Notes: a model not told the origin generated them from the letters alone. A stretch of 64,000 bases of DNA from Gilliamella sp. App6-5 (GCF_001690525.1 NZ_LZGT01000074.1:1-64000), one strand, 5' to 3'. Shown: positions 18,854 through 28,393, counted from the stretch's first letter. Program-made: numbers and translations.

Positions 18854-19528
18854 TCAAATTTTCGACGCATCTTGTTTGGCTTGATTAATGATTGCTTTAG
18901 CTATCCATTGCGATAGTGATATTATAGACTGGTCATCAAGCTTCCAGATATCTTTGAGTACCATAAATATTTCAGAGCCATAAATGATTGAAATAGCATA
19001 AATTACTTTATCATAAAGTTCTTCAGGAAGTTCAGTTTTGAGTGGTAACAATATTGTTGAAAGGATTTCTTTGCGATTACCTCGCACCAATTTTTCGGTT
19101 TGTGGAGATAATGACGCTCGTTCCGTTGCCCATTGTTGTAATGAAACCCTTAGTGCTGCGCGTAATGCCCCTTCATGTTTTAACATTTGTGGAAAAGCAA
19201 AAGCTAAAAAATCATTAATACGTTCGTCTGCATTTTGTTTTTTTGATCGCCAACTAAAAATGGGTTCTAATGAACTTTCAACCACTGCTGTAATTAGAGC
19301 ACTTTGTGTTGGAAAATAGCGGTATGCTGTTGCTCGGGATATACCAGATTTATCAGCTAGTTCAGTTATAGTGAGTTCACAGCCCTGTTCTAATGCTTCT
19401 AATGCAGTATTAATTAAACGTTCATAAGTTCGTTTTTTTACACCAGTATATATTGAGGAAGGTACTAAAGTCTTTTGGATCATTGAATATATATTTAATT
19501 TGTAGTAATCGTGAGCATGATACCGCAT
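18854..19528 (-). CDS. TetR family transcriptional regulator
   Basis: A 224-residue protein (209 if the second Met, at 19483, is used). The N-terminal DNA-binding domain holds AALEALEQGCELTITELADK (TALEALEQGCELTITELADK) and the recognition-helix block SGISRATAYRYFPTQSALI typical of TetR. The C-terminal ligand domain is all-alpha and unassigned. It is divergent from the Tm-1-like/PEP-hydrolase-like pair, and the perfect palindrome in the shared region is the likely operator. The inducer is not predictable. Confidence 0.85.
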   Translation of the reverse strand: MRYHAHDYYKLNIYSMIQKTLVPSSIYTGVKKRTYERLINTALEALEQGCELTITELADKSGISRATAYRYFPTQSALITAVVESSLEPIFSWRSKKQNADERINDFLAFAFPQMLKHEGALRAALRVSLQQWATERASLSPQTEKLVRGNRKEILSTILLPLKTELPEELYDKVIYAISIIYGSEIFMVLKDIWKLDDQSIISLSQWIAKAIINQAKQDASKI

Positions 19529-19593
19529 TTTATAAATTAGTTAAAATTTATCTTTTCACACAAAAAAATGAGACTTAAATCTCATTTTTGATA

Positions 19594-19616
19594 TATAATG
19601 TATGACAATTTGTCAT
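19594..19616 (+). promoter_or_regulatory. promoter -10 with overlapping palindromic operator
   Basis: TATAAT (19594-19599) is a consensus -10 box, followed immediately by ATGACAATTTGTCAT (19602-19616), a perfect 15-bp inverted repeat with a central T. The palindrome would cover the transcription start of the 19664 gene and lies 75 bp from the divergent TetR gene. Binding by that regulator is an inference. A further inverted repeat, AATGAGA-CTTAAA-TCTCATT, lies at 19567-19586. Confidence 0.65.
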
Positions 19617-19663
19617 CCTTTTGTTACAAGTATTTACCTAATTAGCTTATTTGGGAGTAATAA

Positions 19664-20872
19664 ATGGCATCATCTCGTACAATTTATTTAGTTACAACAT
19701 TAGACACTAAAAGGGAAGAAATTGCTTATATCAAAAATCTTCTCGATCTGAAAAATCTTAACTGTAAAATTGTCGATATTTCTACACAACCTCATCAATT
19801 TAATCATTTAGCGGCTATTGCAGCAGAAACCGTTGCTAGTTACCATCCAAATGGTAAGCAAGCTGTTTTTTGCGGCGATAGAGGCAAAGCAATTGTTGCA
19901 ATGGCTGATGCGTTCAAATTATTTTTGATGGCTCAAAATGATGTAGAAGCCATACTAGGTTTAGGTGGTTCTGGTGGTACAGCATTAATTACTCCTGCTA
20001 TGCAATCACTTGCTGTTGGAATTCCTAAACTTATGGTATCAACAATGGCATCTGGCAATATTTCGGGTTATATCGGTGCAAGTGATATTGCAATGATGTA
20101 TTCGGTTACCGATATTGCTGGAATTAATGTTATATCAAGAAAAGTTTTAACCAATGCGGCTAACTTTATTGCTGGCTCGGTTCTATTTAAAACCCAAGAT
20201 ACGATTGAAGATAAACCCGCAATTGGATTGACTATGTTTGGTGTCACAACGACATGTGTTCAATCCGTATCAGCTAAATTACACGATCAATATGATTGCT
20301 TGGTTTTCCATGCTACAGGTAGTGGTGGCAAAGCGATGGAAAAACTCGCTGATAGCCATTTATTGCATGGTGTGCTTGATATTACAACAACTGAAGTAGG
20401 TGATTATTTATTCGATGGTGTTTTAGCTTGTGATGAAGATCGCTTTGGCGCCATTGCCAGAAGCAAAATACCTTATATTGGATCGTGCGGGGCACTTGAT
20501 ATGGTAAATTTTGCTAGCCCAGATACTATCTCGCAAAAGTATCAAGATCGTTTGTTTTATTCACATAATCCACAAGTAACATTAATGCGAACAACGCCAG
20601 AAGAAAATAAAAAAATGGCCAATTGGATCGCAAATAAACTTAACCAATGCCAAGGTTATGTCACTTTTATTATTCCTGAAGGTGGATTTTCGGCTTTAGA
20701 TATTGAAGGAGGTGCTTTTTGGTTACCAAAAGCTAATCAAGCATTTATTGATGAATTTGAAAAAATTTTTATCCAAACCGAAAAAAGAAAGTTAATAAAA
20801 ACCCCCTATCATATAAATTCACCGCAGTTTTGTGATCTGATCATCAACGAATTTACAAAGGTAATGAAATAA
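19664..20872 (+). CDS. Tm-1-like ATP-binding domain protein (UPF0261)
   Basis: A 402-residue protein of the UPF0261 family, related to the ATP-binding half of the tomato virus-resistance protein Tm-1. Recognisable are [20 protein letters not shown] at the start ([15 protein letters not shown]), [18 protein letters not shown] and [33 protein letters not shown], and the late [15 protein letters not shown] with catalytic-looking acidic and Gly residues. A good GGGAG ribosome site precedes ATG. It is followed after 16 bp by its usual partner, the TIM-barrel PEP-hydrolase-like gene. In tomato and fungi the two halves are fused. The bacterial reaction is not established to my knowledge. Confidence 0.88.
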   Translation: MASSRTIYLVTTLDTKREEIAYIKNLLDLKNLNCKIVDISTQPHQFNHLAAIAAETVASYHPNGKQAVFCGDRGKAIVAMADAFKLFLMAQNDVEAILGLGGSGGTALITPAMQSLAVGIPKLMVSTMASGNISGYIGASDIAMMYSVTDIAGINVISRKVLTNAANFIAGSVLFKTQDTIEDKPAIGLTMFGVTTTCVQSVSAKLHDQYDCLVFHATGSGGKAMEKLADSHLLHGVLDITTTEVGDYLFDGVLACDEDRFGAIARSKIPYIGSCGALDMVNFASPDTISQKYQDRLFYSHNPQVTLMRTTPEENKKMANWIANKLNQCQGYVTFIIPEGGFSALDIEGGAFWLPKANQAFIDEFEKIFIQTEKRKLIKTPYHINSPQFCDLIINEFTKVMK

Positions 20873-20888
20873 ATATTTGGAGAATATA

Positions 20889-21719
20889 ATGAGTAGTCAA
20901 CGAACTCAATTGTTAAAAAAATTCCACGATATGATTGCTAAAGGCCAACCAATTATCGGTGGTGGTGCGGGTACAGGATTATCAGCAAAATGTGAAGAAG
21001 CTGGCGGTATCGATCTTATTGTTATTTATAATTCTGGACGTTACCGTATGGCTGGTAGAGGTTCATTAGCTGGATTGCTTGCTTATGGCAATGCTAACGA
21101 AATTGTAATGGATATGGCTAAAGAAGTATTGCCAGTAGTCAAAAATACGCCAGTGCTAGCGGGCGTAAATGGCACGGATCCATTTTGTCAATTTGACCAA
21201 TTCTTAGATCAATTAAAAGAAACGGGATTTGCTGGCGTACAAAACTTTCCAACTGTTGGGCTTATTGATGGTAATTTCAGAGCAAATCTAGAAGAAACAG
21301 GGATGGGATACGCTTTAGAAGTTGAAATGATTCGCAAAGCACATGCAAAAGATCTGCTTACAACACCTTATGTATTTAGCGAACAAAATGCTATCGATAT
21401 GGCTAAAGCGGGCGCAGATATTTTAGTGCCTCATATGGGATTAACGACAGGAGGAAGCATTGGTGCAGAAACGGCATTGAAACTAACTGACTGTGTGCCG
21501 TTAATCAATCAATGGGCAAAAGCGGCTAAAGCAATTCGTCCAGACATTATTATTTTATGTCATGGTGGCCCTATTGCTACTCCAGAAGATGCTGAATATA
21601 TCTTAAAAAATTGCCCTGATTGTAATGGATTTTATGGCGCAAGCTCGATGGAGCGTTTACCAACAGAAATTGCATTAAAACAAACGACAGAAAAATTTAA
21701 ATCGATTCAACGACACTAA
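20889..21719 (+). CDS. phosphoenolpyruvate hydrolase-like TIM-barrel protein
   Basis: This corresponds to the C-terminal TIM-barrel half of Tm-1-type proteins, of the PEP mutase/isocitrate-lyase-like superfamily. The translation has [20 protein letters not shown] near the start, [28 protein letters not shown], and [19 protein letters not shown]. Later comes [17 protein letters not shown], and [14 protein letters not shown] ends the barrel. ATG 20889 follows TTTGGAG; an in-frame TTG 12 bases upstream is less likely. The 276-residue length is typical. It forms a two-gene operon with the preceding gene, ended by a strong hairpin. Confidence 0.87.
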   Translation: MSSQRTQLLKKFHDMIAKGQPIIGGGAGTGLSAKCEEAGGIDLIVIYNSGRYRMAGRGSLAGLLAYGNANEIVMDMAKEVLPVVKNTPVLAGVNGTDPFCQFDQFLDQLKETGFAGVQNFPTVGLIDGNFRANLEETGMGYALEVEMIRKAHAKDLLTTPYVFSEQNAIDMAKAGADILVPHMGLTTGGSIGAETALKLTDCVPLINQWAKAAKAIRPDIIILCHGGPIATPEDAEYILKNCPDCNGFYGASSMERLPTEIALKQTTEKFKSIQRH

Positions 21720-21739
21720 CAATAATATAAGCAATAACG

Positions 21740-21772
21740 GTGCGACTTACACGTCGCACTGCTATTTTTTTA
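21740..21772 (+). terminator. rho-independent terminator after the TIM-barrel gene
   Basis: GTGCGAC and GTCGCAC form a perfect 7-bp GC-rich stem with loop TTACAC, followed by TGCTA and a run of eight T. It lies 20 bp after the stop codon. Confidence 0.88.
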
Positions 21773-22127
21773 ATAGTTGCGCGATTAATTAAATGCTAAT
21801 TTGAGAAAATGTTATAATATCAATATCCACTCATATTTGTTATATAGTGACTTAGATTTAACAGAAACAAAAATCCTAACCATGGTAATCTATGCATAGA
21901 TAGCGTTAACAAATTAGTAAATAGCAAAACTATCAATCAACTTTCAGTGCTATCTTCAATTTAAAATAATCGTTTAATAAAATTATTTAGATAATAAAAA
22001 ATAAGATTAGCCTAACAATTCATCCCCAAAAAGATTAAAATTGATAAATATTATTGGCAAACTGGCGAATATTTTTACCGGTTCAGCCTTAAATTAATCA
22101 CAAAGTAATAGTGCTAAGCAGGAACAG
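21773..22127. other. non-coding gap
   Basis: About 350 bp of AT-rich DNA without an open frame or recognisable repeat. AGCAGGAACAG just before 22128 is a fair ribosome-binding site for the next gene. Nothing else was recognised. Confidence 0.4.
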
Positions 22128-22865
22128 ATGAATACTCCCCCAAAATGGTTAAGATTGTTAATTGATGAGAATTGCTCATTTGAACAGCTATTAGCCAAGC
22201 TTACGAAAGCCTTTAACTGTACATTCACTTATAAAAATGATAGTGGTATTGCTAAAGCTAAGTTAGGTGATTTTGCTATAATGATTCATGACAAAATTGA
22301 TCGTATTTTTGACATCATTCTTAATCCATCTTATATTGTTACTTTTATGATTACAGAGGGTAAATATCCTAATTACCACGTTGAAAAGCATATTCAAACA
22401 ACCTTAACCAATCATGGTATCACTTATCAACGCTCACAAGCCAAAGATCATGCCTATCCCATTGAACTTCCTTTTTGGCAAGCCCCCAACGATGATATTG
22501 TCATAAAATCCAAAGGCGATACATTAACCGCCTATTGCAAAATATGGTATAAACCTGCAAAGTATTCTAAATTTACGGGTATATTCGAGTTTTCTAATGT
22601 TTGGGCAATGCGTTTTGAACGAAACAAACAGTGCGCTTACTACAGTCATTGTGATAGCGATGATTTTAATTCTTGTTATTGGGTTATCCCTGAATCATCA
22701 TGGCTTGAGCAATTAGTCAATGAACGACAATCTCATTTCCCTAATTGGCAACAATATGATCGCGGTGACTATTGGCATTATATTATTCAAAGCGATTCAT
22801 TCTATGTAGAAGTCATTGCTAAACAGATCAAAATATCAAAAAAACAATTAAAAGGTATTTTTTAA
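22128..22865 (+). CDS. hypothetical protein, 245 residues
   Basis: I do not recognise this family. The protein is soluble, rich in aromatic residues, and has no signal peptide or membrane segment. Its N-terminal half (FTYKNDSGIAKAKLGDFAIM) is alpha/beta in character. The C-terminal half has a Trp/Tyr-rich core (NVWAMRFERNKQCAYYSHCD, CYWVIPESSWLEQLVNERQS, GDYWHYIIQSDSFYVEVIA) of the kind seen in small immunity-like proteins. It opens a run of five short genes on the same strand. Confidence 0.6.
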   Translation: MNTPPKWLRLLIDENCSFEQLLAKLTKAFNCTFTYKNDSGIAKAKLGDFAIMIHDKIDRIFDIILNPSYIVTFMITEGKYPNYHVEKHIQTTLTNHGITYQRSQAKDHAYPIELPFWQAPNDDIVIKSKGDTLTAYCKIWYKPAKYSKFTGIFEFSNVWAMRFERNKQCAYYSHCDSDDFNSCYWVIPESSWLEQLVNERQSHFPNWQQYDRGDYWHYIIQSDSFYVEVIAKQIKISKKQLKGIF

Positions 22866-22917
22866 GATAAAATGGCAATATATAAAGGTCAAATCATAAC
22901 TTGATATTCAATATACT

Positions 22918-23277
22918 ATGAATCATCTTAATTTTTTTATAAACAACTTTATAAAGAAAGATAAAAAACAACGATACCACTTTCTAATTAATGGAAAATG
23001 GCCGAAATTTGCCAATAACATCAAATATCTTGATAAACATTTGAATCACCATTGTGTAAGAATTGATAACAATGCTTTTGAAAAATTTACTCAAATTATA
23101 AAGCACTATACCATTAAATCAGGATATTATTATGATGCCTATACCAATGGGATGGAAATATCAACCCACTGTCTAAATAATATTCATGATGATAGTCTAC
23201 TTATCTGCCCTGATAACAATATTGCATTCTATTTTCATCATGATAATTGGATATGGTTTTGCCAGATAAAACCTTGA
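22918..23277 (+). CDS. hypothetical protein, 119 residues
   Basis: No family recognised. The protein has an N-terminal lysine-rich part (NNFIKKDKKQRYHFLINGKW) and a C-terminal part rich in His, Tyr and Trp (CPDNNIAFYFHHDNWIWFCQ). It has no signal peptide. No clear ribosome-binding site precedes the ATG, so the start or expression is uncertain. It lies 52 bp after the 22128 gene and 33 bp before the next, in the same orientation. Confidence 0.45.
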   Translation: MNHLNFFINNFIKKDKKQRYHFLINGKWPKFANNIKYLDKHLNHHCVRIDNNAFEKFTQIIKHYTIKSGYYYDAYTNGMEISTHCLNNIHDDSLLICPDNNIAFYFHHDNWIWFCQIKP

Positions 23278-23310
23278 GCAACATCATAGATAAAACAGGT
23301 AACCCAAAAT

Positions 23311-23802
23311 ATGCACTCATTTAATGATATAAATCAGTTTTTAACCGACTGCATTAATCTACAGGATAATTTATTAAATAAACTCTATTTATTAGCTAAT
23401 CAGCCTAAAGCCGTTGAATTAATTAAAACACATTTAACCCAAAAGTTTGATCCCTTGTTATTACACTTGATCAAACAATTTCCAGAAGCAATCAAAATAA
23501 GCTTATTACCTGAAATTATCAACATTATGCAATATTTAGATGGCAATACAAAATTATGCCAAGAGATTATTTTAAGTATCAATACACAGTGGCTAGAAAA
23601 ACATATTTGGAATTATATTACACCTATTTTAGGGCAACAGGATTATCAAACATTTGGTATATTGATGTATTTATTCAATTCATTTAGCCAGAAGTTATCA
23701 AAAAAATTGGCGATTTTAGCTTTACAAAGTGACGATAAAGATGTACAAGAAATCGGTGAGTTCTATTTATCAAATAATAGATGCCTTTTAGATGATGTTT
23801 GA
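23311..23802 (+). CDS. hypothetical all-helical protein, 163 residues
   Basis: No family recognised. The sequence is almost wholly helix-forming with repeated Leu-rich amphipathic segments (LLNKLYLLANQPKAVELIKT, LLLHLIKQFPEAIKISLLPE, LSKKLAILALQSDDKDVQEI), suggesting a HEAT- or ARM-like solenoid. AGGTAA precedes the ATG at a fair distance. Its place among short orphan genes suggests an accessory or immunity role, but that is inference. Confidence 0.5.
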   Translation: MHSFNDINQFLTDCINLQDNLLNKLYLLANQPKAVELIKTHLTQKFDPLLLHLIKQFPEAIKISLLPEIINIMQYLDGNTKLCQEIILSINTQWLEKHIWNYITPILGQQDYQTFGILMYLFNSFSQKLSKKLAILALQSDDKDVQEIGEFYLSNNRCLLDDV

Positions 23803-24115
23803 AGTAGCTAATGATGCTAGTTGAGTGTGACAACATTTACATACGATAACTTTGATTATTTAGAGCAACTGCATGTCAGTATTCAAATATTTAAACGATA
23901 AGATAAGAAAACAAAACCCAATCACCGCCACGATTGGGAGCGCTGTACGTGGGGTTTGAGGCTTTGGCAGAAGCAGCCCATAGATGCTTAAACAAGTATA
24001 GGTGAAAAAATGGATGGCGTAAATGTTGATTTTAATATAAAAAACTTTCTTGATATGCTGATTACAACAGAATCGTTTTTTGAGTTAATTGTACAAAGTA
24101 AAAAAAGAGTTAATC
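23803..24115 (+). pseudogene. relic of a polymorphic-toxin junction (tentative)
   Basis: No intact gene. Around 23915-23960 one frame reads NPITATIGSAVRGV and then stops, a string like the pre-toxin linker of Rhs or similar polymorphic toxins. It is followed by a separate ATG at 24010 that opens a 39-codon frame (MDGVNVDFNIKNFLDMLITT and on) ending at 24129 inside the next gene. This could be the cut-off start of an immunity gene. The G+C of 23930-23990 is visibly higher than its surroundings. The assignment is weak. Confidence 0.3.
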
Positions 24116-24517
24116 ATGCAGGGATTTTTTGATAGATTAATGCTTGGTGAACTAAAGGATGTAATGATCGCCGGCTATGTTGATTATGCTACTCTACCGA
24201 TTTTTCACCCGCTTTATGATAGATTATATTTTATTATTGATGAAGTTATTTTTGAGTTATATCTCAGTGAAGCAGGTATTATACAATATAATGAATTAAC
24301 AGAAATTAAAGCATGGTTTACTTTAGATGATGATGACCATTTTTCATTAATGTCAATTTATTCGCAATTATTCAAAACCGAGCAAACTGTAACTATCACC
24401 AAGATAACATACTCATCAATACCCTTTTCCTCAATGAGTATAAGTTACTTCAATGGCCAAGGCTGTGGTAATTTACTTTTTGACCCAAATCATTTTTTTG
24501 GTTTTACATTTTTATAA
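24116..24517 (+). CDS. hypothetical protein, 133 residues, immunity-like
   Basis: ATG 24116 follows AAAAAGAG, and an in-frame TTG lies 27 bases upstream. The product starts MQGFFDRLMLGELKDVMIAG and has a mixed alpha/beta pattern with many acidic and aromatic residues (FHPLYDRLYFIIDEVIFELY, WFTLDDDDHFSLMSIYSQLF). It ends in hydrophobic FGFTFL. It resembles small cytosolic immunity proteins in size and composition, but I do not recognise a family. The next gene starts 9 bp later. Confidence 0.5.
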   Translation: MQGFFDRLMLGELKDVMIAGYVDYATLPIFHPLYDRLYFIIDEVIFELYLSEAGIIQYNELTEIKAWFTLDDDDHFSLMSIYSQLFKTEQTVTITKITYSSIPFSSMSISYFNGQGCGNLLFDPNHFFGFTFL

Positions 24518-24526
24518 AGGTTATAA

Positions 24527-24811
24527 ATGTTAGATATTATTGATTTTATTGAATCATCATATAAAGATAATCCAGAGTTAAAACACAAACTAGCATTAGT
24601 CAAAAAATTAATTACCTACTTGTCTGAACATGATATTGAAAGATCTGTTGGTGAGATTATACCTATCTTGGGCAGTAATACAGGTTATAGTGAATATCGA
24701 ATCATTAATGACTGTGAATCGGATAACCCTTCCCTGTGGTCTGAGTACCAATATAATGGCGAAAAGGTAAGGCTGAATTCTGGCGATATTGTACTCACAA
24801 TGAAAAAATAA
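24527..24811 (+). CDS. hypothetical protein, 94 residues
   Basis: Small acidic soluble protein starting MLDIIDFIESSYKDNPELKH. The N-terminal half is helical, and the C-terminal half has short strands (SEYRIINDC, EYQYNGEKVRLNSGDIVLTM). No family recognised. AAAGG precedes the ATG. It is probably co-transcribed with the 24116 gene (9-bp gap), the usual spacing for paired small accessory genes. Confidence 0.5.
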   Translation: MLDIIDFIESSYKDNPELKHKLALVKKLITYLSEHDIERSVGEIIPILGSNTGYSEYRIINDCESDNPSLWSEYQYNGEKVRLNSGDIVLTMKK

Positions 24812-24941
24812 ATTTTTGATAATGGGTTAGCACTATCGATAAGTAAATTAAGCAATAAATTAAGTGATAAAATGAACATAAAAAATAAACACTCTATTGA
24901 AAAATAGACGTTTATTTTATTAGATTAATTTTGCTGGCAAG

Positions 24942-25832
24942 TTATGCAGTTGCATTATTGCTATTTATTTCAACCACCAAAACATGACCTTGATCTTTCA
25001 AAAAGTATTCATTATTTTCTGGAGCGCGTAATGACATCATTTTATTATCGCCTACCTCCATAGTATCACCTGGCATCATTGTTGCACCGCTATCACGTAG
25101 ATACTCTAGGATATTACCAAACATTTCAAAATAATATTCCCCCTCATCATGGCTATTGGCTAATACAGCAAAATCAGGTAAGCCAAAAACATCCGCACCA
25201 TAAGTACGCATCCATACCCCTTTAACACCTTCTACTTCATATTTCACAAATCCGCAAAAGAACGAAGGTAAGCAATGGCGTAAACTATCAATTCCACCTT
25301 TATCAGTAACCAATCCACGAATAGTACTTATTGGTAACGAAGAATGCCCATTTCCGTTAATCACGGCTAAAGCATTAAACTCCTCCAAACCAGCGGCTAA
25401 ACGGGTTAAAGCTAGGTATTGCTCAAGTACATCTTGCTCATACCCAATATAATATAAAATTAAATGGCTATCATTATTTCGAATTTGCGCTTTGATATCC
25501 TGATTATAATGTGCAGGTGCAACACAAGTTTCTAAAGCCTCAGCAGGATATGGGGCATTGATTCCAAATAGCTTAATCACATGTTTTCCCCAACCAATTA
25601 AGAGATAACATCCATCATCTAACTGTCCAAATGGCTGTTGACATTGAATGTCTTTCATTGATGAATCTATATTGCGTAATTTATTTAATAAATTATCTTT
25701 CTCAAAACAAAATTGCCCTTTAAACACAACACCTAATGTTAATGGTTCCTTAATATCTGGATTTTCAACTAGTGCCCCATTAGTTTGTTGTGGCTGTGAC
25801 TTTTTACCAAATAGACGTGAAAAAATATTCAT
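24942..25832 (-). CDS. DUF4261 domain protein, copy 1
   Basis: A 296-residue soluble protein with the features of DUF4261: LGVVFKGQFCFEKDNLLNKL at the start, YLLIGWGKHVIKLFGINAPY, SHLILYYIGYEQDVLEQYLA, and the strongly conserved GVWMRTYGADVFGLPDFAVL. It is a clear paralogue of the next gene (25925-26806), which shares VWMRTYGAD-FGLPD, NSHD/E and RDSGA. Both start MxxFSRLF. Function unknown; DUF4261 genes are often in toxin/immunity neighbourhoods. Confidence 0.75.
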   Translation of the reverse strand: MNIFSRLFGKKSQPQQTNGALVENPDIKEPLTLGVVFKGQFCFEKDNLLNKLRNIDSSMKDIQCQQPFGQLDDGCYLLIGWGKHVIKLFGINAPYPAEALETCVAPAHYNQDIKAQIRNNDSHLILYYIGYEQDVLEQYLALTRLAAGLEEFNALAVINGNGHSSLPISTIRGLVTDKGGIDSLRHCLPSFFCGFVKYEVEGVKGVWMRTYGADVFGLPDFAVLANSHDEGEYYFEMFGNILEYLRDSGATMMPGDTMEVGDNKMMSLRAPENNEYFLKDQGHVLVVEINSNNATA

Positions 25833-25924
25833 TTATTCTTCCTTAATATTAAATTTTTCTAAAATCGATGATTATCAAGAGGATGTTAATCGTTATATCA
25901 ATAAATCTGATTTATTACTGAAGA

Positions 25925-26806
25925 TTACTCAACAAGGTATTCCATCACCAACACCATTCCACCATTTTGTAAAAAAGATTCTTGTGCTGATGGGCTACGT
26001 AATAACATTTTTTTGCCTTCGGTATCTTCTGTAGTGTGACCTGCTTGTATCGATGCCCCACTATCCCGCAAATAAAGCAATAAATTATTGAACATGTTCA
26101 TATACTTTTCGCTATCTTCATGACTATTGGCTAATATAGCCAAATCGGGCAAACCAAAAGCATCTGCACCATAAGTACGCATCCATACGCCATCAAAATG
26201 GTCAACATTAAATTTCACAAATCCAATAAAAAATAGTGGTAAACAATTACGTAACAAATAGACTCCTTGTTGTTCATTTGCCAGTGCACTAGCAACATGT
26301 GTTGCTAAAATTTGATGAGCCTTTGCATTAATAAGCGCGCTCATATCGCAATGTTCAAATCCAACAGCAAACTGTGTTAAAGCAACATATTGCTCAACTA
26401 AATCATCTTCAAATCCAACATAGTATAAAATTACATGGCTTTGGTGATGAGAAACTTGTTGCTTAAATTCTTGCGTGTTTTGACTATTTTCAATACATGG
26501 CTGTAAAATTTCGGAAGGACAAGGGGCATTAAAACCAACAATTTTTATAATATGCTGCCCCCATGCCACAAGGGCATCAGCGCCATCAGTTATTTGTTCA
26601 ATGGATGATGGTAAACGAATGTTTTTCATTGACGAATCGACTTTGCGTAATGTTTTTAATAATTTATGTCGATTAAAAGAGAGATTGTCATTGAATAGCA
26701 CTACCAAAGATAGAGGATTTTCAATAGAAGAATTTGCAACTAAAATGTCATCCGATGGCCGACTTTTATTATCCCAACGACTAAATAGACGGGAAAATAG
26801 ACTCAT
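25925..26806 (-). CDS. DUF4261 domain protein, copy 2
   Basis: A 293-residue paralogue of the gene at 24942. It shares MSLFSRLFSRW, KLLKTLRKVDSSMKNIRLP, GQHIIKIVGFNAPCPSEIL, HVILYYVGFEDDLVEQYVAL and GVWMRTYGADAFGLPDLAIL. The two genes are in tandem with 92 bp between them, so a local duplication followed by divergence is likely. No catalytic motif is apparent. Confidence 0.75.
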   Translation of the reverse strand: MSLFSRLFSRWDNKSRPSDDILVANSSIENPLSLVVLFNDNLSFNRHKLLKTLRKVDSSMKNIRLPSSIEQITDGADALVAWGQHIIKIVGFNAPCPSEILQPCIENSQNTQEFKQQVSHHQSHVILYYVGFEDDLVEQYVALTQFAVGFEHCDMSALINAKAHQILATHVASALANEQQGVYLLRNCLPLFFIGFVKFNVDHFDGVWMRTYGADAFGLPDLAILANSHEDSEKYMNMFNNLLLYLRDSGASIQAGHTTEDTEGKKMLLRSPSAQESFLQNGGMVLVMEYLVE

Positions 26807-26944
26807 TTTATATTCCTTATTAAATTTATTTTTTTAAATTTATTGCCCCAATTTATTACCAAAATAATAAAAGGCTATTTAATGCATTTTTTGATATATT
26901 ATATGTATATTACAAAGTATTTCAAACAATATGTAACCCATTTC

Positions 26945-27856
26945 TCAACAAACTAATCTTCGGTAATATTTAAGCTCACCGATTAAAAAATCGATTAAAC
27001 AACGTGTTCGAAGTGGTAACAATTTACGGCTTGGGTAAATAGCATAAATATTCAAATCCTCGACATTATAATCTAGCAAAACACGAACCAACCTCTTCAT
27101 TTTAATATCTTGACCAATAATAAAATCGGGTTGTAGTGAAATACCGCCATTTTGTAACATAATTTGGCGACAAGTATCGCCATTATTACAATAAATATTC
27201 GCTTTTAAATTAACTGAGTCATAAGTATTATCTTTGTAAAAATGCCATTGTTCTTTTTTAGCCCATTGGCTATACATAATAATTTTATGATTTAATAATT
27301 CATCAGGATGATTGGGCATGCCATATTTAGCAACATAATCTGGTGAAGCTGCTGCGATAATTTGTGTGGTTGCCAGTTTTCGACTAATTAGTGATGAGTT
27401 TTCTAATCGACTAATTCGAACAGCAAGATCATACCCCTCTTCAAGTAAGTCAACCACACGATCAGACAGTGTAATATCCAACTCTATATTGGGGTATTTA
27501 TCGATAAATTTTTGCCATAAAGGCGCTAAATATAAAATACCAAAACTAACAGGTACATTAATGCGAAGCATACCTTGGGGACTTACTTTATTCATGCTTA
27601 TTGCGTTTTCTGCCTCTATGGTTGCATTAATAATAGCTTTTGCTTGCAAGTAAAACGTTTGTCCTTCGTAAGTAATGACCATTTTCCGCGTAGTTCGTTG
27701 CAACAATCGCACTTGCAAACGATCTTCTAACGATTGAATACAACGCGACACAGCCTGCTTAGACATATTCAATTTATTTGCAGCCTCAACAAAGCTATTA
27801 CAATCAACAACGGTTACAAATACTGTCATTTCTAATAATTTATTTGACCTATTCAT
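26945..27856 (-). CDS. LysR family transcriptional regulator
   Basis: A 303-residue regulator with an N-terminal winged helix-turn-helix at residues about 8-65 (EAANKLNMSKQAVSRCIQSL, then EDRLQVRLLQRTTRKM). It has the usual effector-binding domain with SFGILYLAPLWQKFIDKYPN and LEEGYDLAVRISRLENSSLI, like the CrgA/YafC group. It is divergent from the doxX-type gene with 135 bp between starts, the classic LysR arrangement, so control of that gene is likely. The effector is unknown. Confidence 0.9.
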   Translation of the reverse strand: MNRSNKLLEMTVFVTVVDCNSFVEAANKLNMSKQAVSRCIQSLEDRLQVRLLQRTTRKMVITYEGQTFYLQAKAIINATIEAENAISMNKVSPQGMLRINVPVSFGILYLAPLWQKFIDKYPNIELDITLSDRVVDLLEEGYDLAVRISRLENSSLISRKLATTQIIAAASPDYVAKYGMPNHPDELLNHKIIMYSQWAKKEQWHFYKDNTYDSVNLKANIYCNNGDTCRQIMLQNGGISLQPDFIIGQDIKMKRLVRVLLDYNVEDLNIYAIYPSRKLLPLRTRCLIDFLIGELKYYRRLVC

Positions 27857-27991
27857 CTAACTCCACCCTATTATTCCATTTTATGAGACAATAATTCACA
27901 TATTACATTATTTATACATAAATAAATAACCATTAATATAAATACATAACTATCGAACAACGTTAATTTATTTACTTATAGGAACAATAAT

Positions 27992-28393
27992 ATGAAACCA
28001 TATCAAACTGATATTGCATCACTTTTATTACGTATAGCGTTAGGCGCTATGTTTTTGGCGCATGGATTAACTAAACTCCTTGTTTTTACCCCTAATGGCA
28101 CAGCTCAATATTTTGAATCACTGGGCTTGCCGGGATTTGTCGGTTATTTAACAATTGTTTTTGAAATTGGTGGTGGTGTGTTATTACTCTTAGGGGTTAT
28201 AACTCGAATTATCAGTTCACTCGCTGTTATTCAAATGATTGTCATTAGTTTCATTCATTCAGTAAATGGCTGGTCATTTAGTAATGCCGGTGGCGGTTGG
28301 GAGTATCCTGCTTTTATGGCACTGAGTGCCTTTAGTTTGGCGTTGTTGGGGAGTGGTCGGTTTAGTTTATTATTTAAAGATACAAAGTATTAG
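27992..28393 (+). CDS. DoxX family membrane protein
   Basis: A 133-residue four-helix membrane protein of the DoxX/DoxD group. The family start is seen in LLLRIALGAMFLAHGLTKL, followed by FESLGLPGFVGYLTIVFEIG (helix 2 with Glu), GGVLLLLGVITRIISSLAVI, and a short loop with GWSFSNAGGGWEYPAF. Relatives are linked to redox or thiol stress, but the role here is unknown. It is divergent from a LysR gene that probably regulates it. Confidence 0.88.
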   Translation: MKPYQTDIASLLLRIALGAMFLAHGLTKLLVFTPNGTAQYFESLGLPGFVGYLTIVFEIGGGVLLLLGVITRIISSLAVIQMIVISFIHSVNGWSFSNAGGGWEYPAFMALSAFSLALLGSGRFSLLFKDTKY

